Part shown: one piece after another, positions 37,605-47,278 of the stretch
Numbering within the stretch: position 1 is the stretch's first letter
Layout: every line of letters starts with the position of its first letter
Source: Saprospiraceae bacterium
GTDB lineage: Bacteria > Bacteroidota > Bacteroidia > Chitinophagales > Saprospiraceae
Assembly: GCA_022448945.1 (NCBI GenBank)
Contig: JAKVCV010000015.1
Coordinates: 62,001 to 126,000, forward strand
DNA length: 64,000 bases
Direction: 5' to 3'
Translations under genes and position numbers: made by a program
Notes under the pieces: generated by a model
What the model was told of the DNA's origin: nothing
The model's input: the letters and a program-made list of their open reading frames with translations, nothing else
Database searches by the model: none

Positions 37605-39206
37605 ATGGACCAGGACCAATTAAATTTCACAATTACCTCACTCTTAAAATTCCTAAATTTAGATAAAAATTCATTAAGTTCGAGTGTCCAAAAGTTGGAT
37701 AATAAAGCACTTTTAGACTTTTTACTAAACAAATTGAATTCACTAGAGAGACCCGTGAAAGAATCAGATTCACACAAACTAAAACACGAATCGAATCTTC
37801 AAAAAACGAAAATCAAAGAATTACAAAATGAAATCAAAAATTTAAAAAAAGGAATATTTAGCGTCGGCCAAAATGAAAATACTGTTACAGTTACAGAAGA
37901 ATTTAAAGATATATTTTGGGAGGCTGGAAAGACAGTTGCAAAATATTTTAGCAAATTCTCAGCTAACCCTGCAAAAGGTTCGATCGAAATCAATGATGAA
38001 CGTTATATATTACTAAGAGCTTCATCTCTTTCAGTTGGATTTTTAAATATCATGAAAAACCTTTATTCTGACAAAGGAGAAAAAGAAGCTATAAGTATAG
38101 GCAATAAATTTCTTTTCGACATCTCTCATGTTCTGGGGCTAGATGATTCTAAAGAATTTCACTCAAAGATGAATCTAGTAGACCCCATACCTAAACTATC
38201 TTCAGGACCTATTCACTTTGCATATACTGGCTGGGCACATGTTGAAATATTACCAGAAAGTAACCCTACTGCCGATGACAACTATTTTTTAAAATACAAT
38301 CATCATTGTTCATTTGAAGCAGATGCATGGATAAAAGCAGGAAAAAAATCAGATCATGCAGTGTGTATAATGAATTCAGGTTATTCATCAGGCTGGTGTG
38401 AAGAAAGTTTTGGAATACCATTAACTTCAGTGGAAATAAGTTGCAGAGCAAAAGGAGATAAAAACTGCACTTTTATTATGGCACCTCCACATAAAATTAC
38501 TGATTATATAAAGACAGAAACTTCTAACACAGATTCTTCTTTATATGATGTTCCATTGTTTTTTGAACGAAAAAAAGCAGAAGAAAAAATAAAACAATCG
38601 TTAAATGAAAAAACAATCCTTTTAAAAGAAATACATCATAGAGTTAAAAACAACCTGCAAATAATAACAAGCCTTTTAAAAATTGAACACAGAAAAACAA
38701 ATAATAAAGAAGTAAAATCTATTCTATTATCCAGTAGACAAAGAATTGAAGCCATCGCCTTTATTCATGAAAAACTATATGATTATTCTGATTTATCAAA
38801 TATTGACATTAATGAATATCTTAAAGAAATTGCCGAAAACTTATTATTTTCATCTGACAAAATGGATGTAATTGATTTTAATATTAAATCGAAAATTGAT
38901 AATCTAAATGCAGATGTTGCCATTAACCTTGGTCTTATAACTTCAGAGCTGATTACAAATTCTATAAAACATGGCTTGATAGATAACTCAATAAATTTTA
39001 ATATAAACATTACATTAAGTATCAAAGACAACTTAATATATTATAATTATAAAGACAATGGCCCAGGGCTTTCAGCAGGATTAAACTTTGAAACCCCTTC
39101 GAATTTTGGATTTAAATTAATAAAATCTTTAATTAAAAAACTAAAAGGAACAATTTTAGATAACAACAACAAAGAACCAGGTTTCAATTTAGTATTTTCA
39201 TTTTAA
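37605..39206 (+). CDS. V4R/XylR_N-type sensor histidine kinase (HisKA_2 family)
   Basis: A 533-residue soluble kinase without membrane spans. Residues about 100-305 match the XylR N-terminal/V4R sensor type: [11 protein letters not shown], then [20 protein letters not shown] and [14 protein letters not shown]. In relatives this binds small hydrophobic ligands. The H-box is [20 protein letters not shown] (His about 343), then [17 protein letters not shown]. ATPase boxes are [24 protein letters not shown] and [11 protein letters not shown]. It heads an operon with a second kinase (39 bp on) and a LytTR regulator, whose phosphorylation it presumably controls. Confidence 0.85.
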   Translation: MDQDQLNFTITSLLKFLNLDKNSLSSSVQKLDNKALLDFLLNKLNSLERPVKESDSHKLKHESNLQKTKIKELQNEIKNLKKGIFSVGQNENTVTVTEEFKDIFWEAGKTVAKYFSKFSANPAKGSIEINDERYILLRASSLSVGFLNIMKNLYSDKGEKEAISIGNKFLFDISHVLGLDDSKEFHSKMNLVDPIPKLSSGPIHFAYTGWAHVEILPESNPTADDNYFLKYNHHCSFEADAWIKAGKKSDHAVCIMNSGYSSGWCEESFGIPLTSVEISCRAKGDKNCTFIMAPPHKITDYIKTETSNTDSSLYDVPLFFERKKAEEKIKQSLNEKTILLKEIHHRVKNNLQIITSLLKIEHRKTNNKEVKSILLSSRQRIEAIAFIHEKLYDYSDLSNIDINEYLKEIAENLLFSSDKMDVIDFNIKSKIDNLNADVAINLGLITSELITNSIKHGLIDNSINFNINITLSIKDNLIYYNYKDNGPGLSAGLNFETPSNFGFKLIKSLIKKLKGTILDNNNKEPGFNLVFSF

Positions 39207-39245
39207 TAGAATTAAAATTATTTATAAATATCCTAGTCTCAAACA

Positions 39246-40283
39246 ATGAAAAGGAATGATGCAAATAGAAATCAGATGGTAATTGAAGGTACCAGAATTG
39301 GAATCTGGGATTGGAATATCCAAACAGGTGAAACATTTTTTAATGCTCGTTGGGCAGAAATTATCGGCTATACTATAGAAGAGTTATCGCCTGTAAGTAT
39401 TGATACTTGGATCAAATATGCACATCCAGATGATTTGAAAGAATCTAACAAAAGACTAGAAGACCACTTTAACAAAAAAGTAAAATATTATGATTTTCAA
39501 TCTCGAATGAAACACAAGAACGGTAATTGGATATGGGTACATGATAGAGGTAAAGTTTTTGAATGGGATGAGAAAGGAAACCCTTTACGTATGTGTGGTT
39601 CTCATATAGATATTACCGAAATCAAACAACTAGAATTAAACTTAAAAAAATCAAACAATGAAAAAGATGTCCTTTTAAATGAAGTTCACCATAGAGTAAA
39701 AAACAATTTGCAATTGATAACAAGTCTTCTGAAAATTGAACAAAGAAAAACAAAAAATAAAGAAGTAAAATCTGTTTTAATATCAAGCCGCCAAAGAATT
39801 GAAGCAATTACATTTATTCATCAGACCCTATACAACAATTCTAATCTAGCAAATATAAATACTAAAAAATACCTTTATGACATAGCTGAAAATTTATTTT
39901 TCTCTGCAAACACAAAAAATAAAATCCAATTAAATATATCTTCAAACCTTAATACGCTTAGCGCTGATGTTGCTATAAATTTAGGACTTATAACTGCAGA
40001 ATTGATAACAAATTCTATAAAACATGGCTATCAAAATGACACCGCTAATTTTTGCATTAACATCAAAATAAGCAAACAAAACAGCTATGTTGATTACTTA
40101 TATACAGATAATGGACTTGGTTTAAATTCTGAATTAGAACTACAAAACTCCTCAAACTTTGGATTTAAATTAATTTCCCACCTTATAAAAAAATTAGATG
40201 GAAATCTTATTCCAGTTGATACGGGAAAAAGTAGTTTTAAAATGTGTTTTAATTTTAAATATATACTAAATGAAAAAAACTGA
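39246..40283 (+). CDS. PAS-domain sensor histidine kinase (HisKA_2 family)
   Basis: A 345-residue soluble kinase. Residues about 10-130 are a PAS_3-type sensor with GIWDWNIQTGETFFN, YAHPDDLKESNKRL and GNPLRMCGSHIDITEIK. The H-box [20 protein letters not shown] (His about 147) and [17 protein letters not shown] nearly duplicate those of the preceding kinase, as do [23 protein letters not shown] and NFGFKLISHLI. The two catalytic halves thus look like a recent duplication joined to different sensors. It overlaps the response regulator gene by 14 nt, a strong sign of coupled expression. Confidence 0.88.
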   Translation: MKRNDANRNQMVIEGTRIGIWDWNIQTGETFFNARWAEIIGYTIEELSPVSIDTWIKYAHPDDLKESNKRLEDHFNKKVKYYDFQSRMKHKNGNWIWVHDRGKVFEWDEKGNPLRMCGSHIDITEIKQLELNLKKSNNEKDVLLNEVHHRVKNNLQLITSLLKIEQRKTKNKEVKSVLISSRQRIEAITFIHQTLYNNSNLANINTKKYLYDIAENLFFSANTKNKIQLNISSNLNTLSADVAINLGLITAELITNSIKHGYQNDTANFCINIKISKQNSYVDYLYTDNGLGLNSELELQNSSNFGFKLISHLIKKLDGNLIPVDTGKSSFKMCFNFKYILNEKN

Positions 40284-40998
40284 AACAAACATACTTATTA
40301 TTGAAGATGAATTTATTATAGCACAAGATATTTCTGAAGTGCTAATAGAAGATGGTTATGTTGTTACAGGGATAGCTGAAGACATTGAATCTGCCATTAG
40401 CATTATAAATGAGAAAGAAGTAAATTTAATTCTTTTAGACATTAATCTTAACCAACCCGTTGATGGGATACAAATCGCTCATATTATAAATACTGACTAT
40501 CAACTTCCTTTTATTTTCGTTACTGCTTTTACAGACTCCGCCACGATTGAAAAAGTAAAACATACCAGACCATATGGATACATTAGTAAACCATTCAACG
40601 ACATTGATATACTAATTGCTATAGAACTAGCAATTTCAAAATATAAATTTAACACTGAAGTCAAATCATCAGATTTTTCTATATCAAAGAATTCTTTCTT
40701 TATTAAAACTAAAAATGGCATAGAAAAAGTTAATTCTAATGAGATAAGATGGATGGAGGCGTTTGATTATTATTCTTTTATCCAATTAGAAACCAAAAAA
40801 ATACTTGCAACAACAACTCTGAAAGATTTAGAAAGCAAAATCACTAACCCATCTTTTATAAAGGTACACCGAAAATATAGCGTCAATATTAACTATATTA
40901 ATAAGTTGGTTGGAAATAAAATCGAAATTGATGGAACACTAATTCCTGTAAGCCGTCTACATAAATATAACCTTTTAAAAAGTCTTAATTTAATGTAA
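40270..40998 (+). CDS. LytTR-family response regulator
   Basis: A 242-residue DNA-binding response regulator. The receiver domain (about 5-120) has acidic pocket IIEDEF, phospho-acceptor Asp57 in LILLDINL, Thr in FVTAFTDSA and Lys in GYISKPF. The C-terminal LytTR domain (about 138-240) has IRWMEAFDYYSFIQL, FIKVHRKYSVNINYI and LIPVSRLHKYNLL. It is the only regulator in the operon and the likely target of both kinases. Target genes are unknown. Confidence 0.92.
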   Translation: MKKTETNILIIEDEFIIAQDISEVLIEDGYVVTGIAEDIESAISIINEKEVNLILLDINLNQPVDGIQIAHIINTDYQLPFIFVTAFTDSATIEKVKHTRPYGYISKPFNDIDILIAIELAISKYKFNTEVKSSDFSISKNSFFIKTKNGIEKVNSNEIRWMEAFDYYSFIQLETKKILATTTLKDLESKITNPSFIKVHRKYSVNINYINKLVGNKIEIDGTLIPVSRLHKYNLLKSLNLM

Positions 40999-41385
40999 AA
41001 CAACCATCCCTTAACAATTAAGTCACTCACTAATAAATAATGCCATTCACTTATTATTTTTTTATATAAAATAATTTGTCTATATATTTAATATATGGTT
41101 GTTAGTAACAATAAAATTTCAACATATAACCATCTAATTGTAGTATTAAAGTAATACTCTATATCTATAAAACGAATTTAGCTAGCAAATAACAATATAA
41201 AAAACTTTAAAAATTCTTTAACTGCTTATTTTCAAGATAAAGTATTTTTCAAAAATATTTTTGTTAAGCTAAACAATTTTGTCTACTTATTGTTTTATAG
41301 TTAGAGTAAAACATTCAATTACGTTTTTGATACCTTAATCAACTATTTAAAATTCTATTAATTTATTTAATACACCTTAATTACC
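40999..41385. other. 387-bp intergenic region
   Basis: Very AT-rich, with no frame of note. It holds a weak terminator (41035-41064) for the kinase operon and must carry the promoter of the ArsR-like genes, although no exact TAnnTTTG was identified. Confidence 0.5.
41035..41064 (+). terminator. Weak terminator after the LytTR operon
   Basis: AAATAAT and ATTATTT form a 7-bp all-AU stem followed by a T-run; low stability makes this tentative. Confidence 0.35.
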
Positions 41386-41724
41386 ATGGGAAAATCAAAG
41401 TCAGAAGTTTTTAATCTTAAAAATGGACCTCAAGAAATTAAACTCATATATCCTGATTTAAGAAATGTTGTTTTAGTTTTAAGAGCAATCGGTCACGATT
41501 TACGTAAAAACATCGTAACCCTTCTACTAACACATGAACAAATGAACGTAACAGACATCTATGTCAAATTACGCATTGAACAATCTGTAGCTTCACAGCA
41601 CTTAGCTATTTTACGAAATGCTGGCATAGTGATTACTACTCGAAATGGCAAATTTATTAATTATACATTGAATAAAAAAAGACTGGATGACATCTCAGTT
41701 TTAGTCAATGAAATTGCCGCTTAA
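41386..41724 (+). CDS. ArsR-family winged-helix regulator (first of tandem pair)
   Basis: A 112-residue DNA-binding protein. AIGHDLRKNIVTLLL, NVTDIYVKLRIEQSVASQHL (recognition helix region) and AGIVITTRNGKFINYTLN (wing) give the ArsR/SmtB pattern. No cysteine or His cluster typical of metal sensing is present, so it may sense something else or act constitutively. The next gene, 79 bp on, is a clear paralogue. Target unknown. Confidence 0.85.
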   Translation: MGKSKSEVFNLKNGPQEIKLIYPDLRNVVLVLRAIGHDLRKNIVTLLLTHEQMNVTDIYVKLRIEQSVASQHLAILRNAGIVITTRNGKFINYTLNKKRLDDISVLVNEIAA

Positions 41725-41803
41725 TTCCCCCGTTGATTAATTATAAATCAATGGTGTTTAATAAAAACGAACTTTTATTCAAATCCAAACACTCCTTAAA
41801 AAA

Positions 41804-42112
41804 ATGGAAATCGCAGCTAATATTTTAGACGAAGATAAACTAGAACAAGCATCAGAAGTAATGCGGGCTTTAACACATGACCTTCGATTAAAAATAATTT
41901 CATTTATTGATAAAAATAAGCGTATTAATGTCAATAAAATATATAATACTCTGGGGCTGGAACAATCTATCACTTCCCAACATTTGAGAATCCTACGTCT
42001 TACAAATATTGTAATTCACGAACGAAATGGGAAACAAATCTACTACTCTATAAATTATGATTACATAAATAGTATAGTAGGAAACATAGGTAATTTTCTT
42101 TCTAAAGGATAA
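41804..42112 (+). CDS. ArsR-family winged-helix regulator (second of tandem pair)
   Basis: A 102-residue paralogue of the preceding gene product, sharing RALTHDLRLKIISFI, INVNKIYNTLGLEQSITSQHL-type recognition residues and the wing IVIHERNGKQIYYSIN. It also lacks Cys-based metal sites. The two could form heterodimers or oppose each other. Convergent with the small zinc-ribbon gene. Confidence 0.85.
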   Translation: MEIAANILDEDKLEQASEVMRALTHDLRLKIISFIDKNKRINVNKIYNTLGLEQSITSQHLRILRLTNIVIHERNGKQIYYSINYDYINSIVGNIGNFLSKG

Positions 42113-42301
42113 TTGACCCTATAAGTTCTTCAGGACCCAATAGTTTTATTCTCCCAGACTAACAATTACCAAAGTAACAGGATAAGACCAACTCTACGAT
42201 CTAGGCGTATTTGTTGCTGATTGGTTTGATACACATTCAACAGACTGATTCTTGATGAACAGATAAAAAATCTGTTGCCAATAAATACCAGGTTTAATTT
42301 A

Positions 42302-42574
42302 CTATTGGTATACATTAAACCAGCTGTCACAGTGCTTGCATTTAACATCTCCTTTTGGTGAAATATCAGATAAATCATCTACCGTTGCATGACAATTATT
42401 ACAATTATAATCCTGTTTGCCTTTTAACTCTGCTTCCTGTTTTTTTATATTTAGATCAATCAATTTATTTACATTTTTAAATATCCCTGTACCCATATTA
42501 GAAAATGAAGAGAATATTCTAAAGAAACCCAAAACAAAAAAAATAAATACAGCAACAAAAATTATTTCTACCAT
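42302..42574 (-). CDS. Small membrane-anchored zinc-ribbon protein
   Basis: A 90-residue protein with one N-terminal membrane span (residues 2-20), an amphipathic linker (about 30-55) and a C-terminal pair of CxxC motifs, CNNC and CKHC, separated by about 20 residues, typical of a zinc ribbon. Family not recognised; the zinc-ribbon end would face the cytosol if the span is a simple anchor. Function unknown. Confidence 0.7.
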   Translation of the reverse strand: MVEIIFVAVFIFFVLGFFRIFSSFSNMGTGIFKNVNKLIDLNIKKQEAELKGKQDYNCNNCHATVDDLSDISPKGDVKCKHCDSWFNVYQ

Positions 42575-42699
42575 TTATAATATGTTATTTTAAGAAAAAA
42601 CTGTTTAGTACACTATTTACTTAACAATATTAAATTAAAAATGATTTAGCATTTTTTATACCTTTTAACTTTCTAAATTAAAGGAATTTAATTTTAATT

Positions 42700-43128
42700 A
42701 TGGGTAATATACTTCGAAATACGCTCTTATATGTTATATCCATAACAATCTTTTTAGTATTACTCTCTCTGAATATTCGACATTCTTCCCAAGAATACAT
42801 CTATATTATCATAGGCTTTTCACTTTTTTGTTCCATACCTATATTTCTTGGTTATCTGCTATCTGTTTATTTACTAAAGAAACCAAATAAGTATCTTAAT
42901 ATGATCAACTTTGTTCTTATAATTGGGAATGCACTTTTAATAGTTTGGGCTTTTGCACTATGTATTATAGGGGCAAGTTTTGAACCAATAATTTTATTAG
43001 CATTTCTTTATGTTAGTGCAGGTTGTTATATATATTATCATACTTTCAAAAACTTGCGCTCAATGCCTAGAGAAATTAGCCTAGATGAATATAGTGACAT
43101 TTTAGATGATCAATTTTTAGACACATAA
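42700..43128 (+). CDS. Four-span membrane protein, unrecognised
   Basis: 142 residues with four strongly hydrophobic segments (about 8-25, 32-55, 66-90 and 93-112) and an acidic C-terminal tail ending ILDDQFLDT. No signature motif was recognised. The coding frame is clean and the hydrophobic periodicity argues for a real protein. It stands alone between two unrelated genes. Confidence 0.6.
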   Translation: MGNILRNTLLYVISITIFLVLLSLNIRHSSQEYIYIIIGFSLFCSIPIFLGYLLSVYLLKKPNKYLNMINFVLIIGNALLIVWAFALCIIGASFEPIILLAFLYVSAGCYIYYHTFKNLRSMPREISLDEYSDILDDQFLDT

Positions 43129-43209
43129 ATATTGTCCTATATAAAATGTAATTATATACATTCATAAAACAATTAAATATAAAACACACCTATAATTGAT
43201 TGTATTTGT

Positions 43210-43217
43210 TACTTTTG
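43210..43217 (+). promoter_or_regulatory. Candidate -7 box for the GH113-like gene
   Basis: TACTTTTG fits TAnnTTTG, 61 bp before the ATG at 43279. No TTG at the expected upstream spacing. Confidence 0.4.
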
Positions 43218-43278
43218 CAATAATTGTAACGATGACTGTAGATTAATGAAGATATATTAATTAACAAGATTTTCTTAT

Positions 43279-44634
43279 ATGAAGAAAATAATCATAATAT
43301 TAATTCTATTGCCCCTCAGTTTTTTACTTTCTCGTAAAGCAGAAATAAAGAACTATAAGCCTGCCTTCTTTTATCTTGGTGGCATTCAAATAAATGAGGC
43401 TAACAATCAGGATTGGATGACAATGCTCAAAAAAGCCAGCATGAATACTGTTGAAGTGACTATTTATGCTACTCAAGGCGAATGGGACAGTGATTCTTTG
43501 CGTTTTGATGAAAAAAATGATGCTGTTTTAGCAGAAATCCGAGCAGCAAAAAAAGCAGGAATCAAAGTAATCATGATTTTAAGAGTAGACATTGATCATA
43601 GTTTTAAAAGCAACAAATTTATCTGGCATGGAATGATAATGCCAGGATCATCAGAATTAATTGATAGTTGGTTTTCAAAATATCAAGCTTTTACTGAAAA
43701 ATGGGCAAAAATAGCTGAACAAGAAAGTGTAGATGTTTTCTGTATTGGAAGTGAAATGAATGCACTTTCTTCTACAGCTCCTATATACAAAATGCCTGCA
43801 TTATACACCTATTACAATAGTCTGAAATATCTAAACAGACACGAAAAGCGTGCATATATTTTCAAAGAAAAACTTCAAAAAGAAGATCTATGGGTAAATG
43901 GATATGAAAATTATTCCAATCTTAAATCATATATTGAAGACAAGATTAAGTACAAACATGCATGGTGTCAGCAGGTAACTTTTGGAGGCAAAACCAATCG
44001 GCTAGAACTTATGAATAGCAGACGAAAAAAGTGCCGAAACCATTGGAAATCGATTATAAATAATGTCCGTAAAATTTACAATGGCCCATTAACTTATGCT
44101 GCTAACTTTGACAACTATCTTGTTGCTGACTTTTGGGAAGAACTTGATTTTATAGGGATTAATGCCTATTTTGGATTGCGCAATTCTGATTTCAAATATA
44201 ACAATTCAAAACAACTGAAGAATGAACTAAAAAGAGGTTGGAAAAAAGTTTTTCGAGAAATAAATTATTTTAGAAACAGTAATAACTTGACTGAAAAACC
44301 TATTATATTCACTGAATTGGGTTATATTAGAAGAGCTAATGCTACTATAGAGCCATGGGCAGGTTTTGGCTTTTCTGTAGTTGGAGGAAGATCTGAAGAA
44401 CAACTGATTATCTGGGGTAAAGAAAAGGATGACTTAGGGGAAAGAACTTTGGCTATGGATGCACTTTATGAAGTAGTTAAGGAACAACAAATAAACCTGG
44501 ATGGCATTCTTTACTGGAAATTAACATCGCATGATTATCATCTTCCTTACGAACCTTTTGCCTTACATCTTACACCAGAAGCCTCCGACTCACTTCAAAT
44601 CAGTTTAGCAAAATTTTCTACCCTTGATGATTAA
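43279..44634 (+). CDS. GH113-like glycoside hydrolase (secreted)
   Basis: A 451-residue TIM-barrel enzyme with an N-terminal signal sequence. It has GGIQINEANNQDWMTMLKKA, then AGIKVIMILRVDID, DVFCIGSEMN with probable acid/base Glu (about 158) and IIFTELGY with probable nucleophile Glu (about 346). This spacing and the motifs resemble family GH113 (beta-mannanase) and related GH-A clan enzymes. WAGFGFSVVGGRSEEQ and ILYWKLTSHDYH are consistent with a carbohydrate cleft. Substrate specificity is inferred only. No sugar-uptake genes are nearby. Confidence 0.75.
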   Translation: MKKIIIILILLPLSFLLSRKAEIKNYKPAFFYLGGIQINEANNQDWMTMLKKASMNTVEVTIYATQGEWDSDSLRFDEKNDAVLAEIRAAKKAGIKVIMILRVDIDHSFKSNKFIWHGMIMPGSSELIDSWFSKYQAFTEKWAKIAEQESVDVFCIGSEMNALSSTAPIYKMPALYTYYNSLKYLNRHEKRAYIFKEKLQKEDLWVNGYENYSNLKSYIEDKIKYKHAWCQQVTFGGKTNRLELMNSRRKKCRNHWKSIINNVRKIYNGPLTYAANFDNYLVADFWEELDFIGINAYFGLRNSDFKYNNSKQLKNELKRGWKKVFREINYFRNSNNLTEKPIIFTELGYIRRANATIEPWAGFGFSVVGGRSEEQLIIWGKEKDDLGERTLAMDALYEVVKEQQINLDGILYWKLTSHDYHLPYEPFALHLTPEASDSLQISLAKFSTLDD

Positions 44635-44689
44635 ACAATTTTTTTAACAGATTTCTAAATGGTCAGAAAAATATATTTACGCCTTTTCA

Positions 44690-44697
44690 TACCTTTG
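44690..44697 (+). promoter_or_regulatory. Candidate -7 box for the DUF445 gene
   Basis: TACCTTTG fits TAnnTTTG and lies about 117 bp before the GTG start, implying a leader of about 110 nt. No TTG at -33. Confidence 0.4.
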
Positions 44698-44813
44698 CAA
44701 ATCCTTATATATTAAATTTACATTTTTAATTTGTACCATATATTAATCCCAAATACTACAAATTATTCCTATGTTTATTATAAATTAATTTCTCACTAAC
44801 AATCAATTGCCTT

Positions 44814-46058
44814 GTGCTAGAATATATACAAAGCCACCCATCAATTATTATTTTACCTTTTATTTCTGCAATAATTGGCTGGGGAACGAATGTAGTAGCC
44901 CTAAAAATGACTTTTTACCCTCTGGAATTTATAGGCTTTAAATTTAAAGGTTTTAAAGCTATAGGCTGGGGAGGCTTCCCTCCTATTGGATGGCAAGGAA
45001 TTATTCCATCCAAAGCAGAAACAATGGCAGGGAAAGCTACTGATATGATCACTACCAAATTAATCGATGTTGAAGATCAATTTTCCCGTATTAACCCAGC
45101 TATTGTAGCTAAAGAAATGGAGTCAAGTATTCTTAGGCTATCACGAGAAATCACAAATGAGGTTATGACGGAACACGTACCTTTTTGGAAATTATTGTCT
45201 AACAAACAAAAGGAAAAAATTTATGCACGTTCTGCTGAGGAAATCCCCTCTGTAATAGAAGAGATAATGGAAGAAGTAAAGGTCAATATTACGGAAGTAT
45301 TTGACTTGAAAGCGATGGCTGTAGAGCATTTAAGAAATAATAAAGAGTTATTGAATAGGATTTTTCTGGAAGTTGGTGACAAAGAATTTTCTTTTATAGA
45401 AAGGTCTGGATTTTATTTTGGTTTTCTTTTTGGAATATTACAAGCAATTATATGGGTGCAATTCGAAGCCAACTGGACCTTACCTGTGGGAGGATTACTG
45501 GTTGGTTACCTTACCAATATACTAGCACTAAGATTAATTTTCTCTCCCACCAAACCTATTAAAATCTTTAAATGGAAAATACAAGGGTTATTCATAAAAA
45601 GGCAAAATGAAGTGTCAAAAGGATATGCGCACTTAGTATCTGATAATATTATGACGATGGACAATGTCTTTACTCAAATGTTCAATGGAAAGGGTGCCGA
45701 TAAATTAGTCAACATAATAACAAAGCACTCTAGAGAAGGGATAGACAAAACTGCAGGTTTTAACAGCTCTCTTATAAAATTCACATCGGGTACCGACACC
45801 TATGACCAAATAAAAACCATAGCTGTAAATCGATTTATTGAAGCTGCTCCTGAACAAATTCATATTGTTTTTGATTATGCTAAACAGGCTTTGGATATTG
45901 AAGAGACTATGTTTAGCCGTATGACAAGCTTGCCGCCAGATGAATTTGTAGATTTTCTGAGGCCAGTTTTTCAAGAAGATGAGTGGAAATTAATTCTAAC
46001 AGGAGCTATATTGGGCATGGCAGCTGGTTTTTTACAACTGCTATTTGTTATATTTTAA
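44814..46058 (+). CDS. DUF445 family membrane protein
   Basis: A 414-residue protein with hydrophobic spans at both ends and in the middle (about 8-25, 200-235 and 395-414) and a long helical region between. The opening IIGWGTNVVALKMTFYPLEF, the loop GWGGFPPIGWQGIIPSKAETMA and its inner repeat VGYLTNILALRLIFSPTKPI are the DUF445 pattern. Function unknown; relatives are in Gram-positive and Gram-negative envelopes. Translation starts at GTG (44814); a stop lies in frame 33 bp upstream. Confidence 0.82.
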   Translation: MLEYIQSHPSIIILPFISAIIGWGTNVVALKMTFYPLEFIGFKFKGFKAIGWGGFPPIGWQGIIPSKAETMAGKATDMITTKLIDVEDQFSRINPAIVAKEMESSILRLSREITNEVMTEHVPFWKLLSNKQKEKIYARSAEEIPSVIEEIMEEVKVNITEVFDLKAMAVEHLRNNKELLNRIFLEVGDKEFSFIERSGFYFGFLFGILQAIIWVQFEANWTLPVGGLLVGYLTNILALRLIFSPTKPIKIFKWKIQGLFIKRQNEVSKGYAHLVSDNIMTMDNVFTQMFNGKGADKLVNIITKHSREGIDKTAGFNSSLIKFTSGTDTYDQIKTIAVNRFIEAAPEQIHIVFDYAKQALDIEETMFSRMTSLPPDEFVDFLRPVFQEDEWKLILTGAILGMAAGFLQLLFVIF

Positions 46059-46067
46059 ATAGAATCA

Positions 46068-46092
46068 AATAAACAAAGATCAGTTGTTTATT
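46068..46092. terminator. Hairpin between convergent genes
   Basis: AATAAACAA and TTGTTTATT form a 9-bp stem over AGATCAG between the DUF445 gene and the convergent hypothetical gene, overlapping the latter's stop codon. Weak T-run; possibly bidirectional. Confidence 0.45.
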
Positions 46093-47059
46093 CTTTAATA
46101 ATTTTCACTGATTCACTTTGTCCCATATCCGACTTTAATATTACAACTTTATGGCCCTCTTCTCTTTCTATTGAAAGTGCAGCCGTATTTGGTGGTATAT
46201 CACCTAAGTTATGTGCTAAAAGTGTGAGAAAATTATTTCCATTAAGAAGCCTTACTTTAATGGATTTGGGAATAGACGTTAATGTATAATCACTAAGAAT
46301 AGTACGACCATTAAAATCTAAAGAAATAATATCGCCGTCAACCCTATTAGAGTCCCATATTTGAATCAGGATAGAATCTTTAGGAACATGCATAGTTTCT
46401 TTCGTGACCATTTTTCTATCCTTAAAATTGTTATCGTCTTCAATCTTAACAGTCTCTTTAATTGATTCTGAAGATTTTGAAGTACTTGTATCAACATTTA
46501 ATGCAACGACGGAATCTGGTTTCTTAATCATTCGAGGTTCAGGTTCTACGTAGCCATCTTTTTTTCTTCGTACTTTGACATGAGCACTAGCACAATCTCT
46601 AGATTTATCATTCCAACCACGCCAATTCCCCTCCAAATACTCGTAGCCTACATCTTCTGAATAATTTAAAGTAGCTTCACTATAACAAAAACTAGTATTG
46701 AGTGTATTCTGAGTTTCAAAGATCTTGGATGTAGTATTATACCTTACTTTGTTGTTATTCATAGTAGCCTTGATAGCAAATTTTGCATAGTGTGCTTCAT
46801 GAAGCGTCTCATTAATAAAATATTCTCCGGTATAAATGTTTTTCTTTTCATCATAATTAAAAGACAATTTTAAAACATGGGTTTTCGCTCCCTTCTTCCA
46901 ATATCCATTTTCCCAATAGACCTTATAACCATCTATTTTAGATGCTTCTTCACTCTGGTCTAAATATCCTTCCCAAGTGCCGGTTAAGTCTTGAGACAGA
47001 ACAGTAGTAACAAAAAACAAACAGCTCAAGATCAATCCTCCTAGAAAATATATCTTCAT
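46088..47059 (-). CDS. Secreted protein with Ig-like C-terminal module, unrecognised
   Basis: 323 residues with signal peptide ending VLSQ. Residues about 24-165 form a beta-rich domain starting LTGTWEGYLDQ and containing several Cys. A charged Ser/Lys/Asp linker (about 170-225) follows. The last about 85 residues, SILIQIWDSNRVDGDIISLDF then GRTILSDYTLT and LAHNLGDIPPNTAALSI, resemble a small beta module seen at the C-termini of other Bacteroidota secreted proteins. No T9SS sorting sequence. Function unknown. Confidence 0.68.
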   Translation of the reverse strand: MKIYFLGGLILSCLFFVTTVLSQDLTGTWEGYLDQSEEASKIDGYKVYWENGYWKKGAKTHVLKLSFNYDEKKNIYTGEYFINETLHEAHYAKFAIKATMNNNKVRYNTTSKIFETQNTLNTSFCYSEATLNYSEDVGYEYLEGNWRGWNDKSRDCASAHVKVRRKKDGYVEPEPRMIKKPDSVVALNVDTSTSKSSESIKETVKIEDDNNFKDRKMVTKETMHVPKDSILIQIWDSNRVDGDIISLDFNGRTILSDYTLTSIPKSIKVRLLNGNNFLTLLAHNLGDIPPNTAALSIEREEGHKVVILKSDMGQSESVKIIKE

Positions 47060-47278
47060 TATTTTTAGGCTTTATGCTAAATTTTAAAATTTCCCCACTT
47101 CTTAATTTCAATAATTGATCAAAAGAACAAATCAATCTAAGACACAACCTTTAAAAGCAAGTAATATACCACAAATCAAATAATTACACAATATCCAAAA
47201 AATAATAAACTTTAGAAAACTTAGTGAAACTTCTTAGTTTAAAAGAAATACCTAATAATTTAACTATTATCAATTAAT

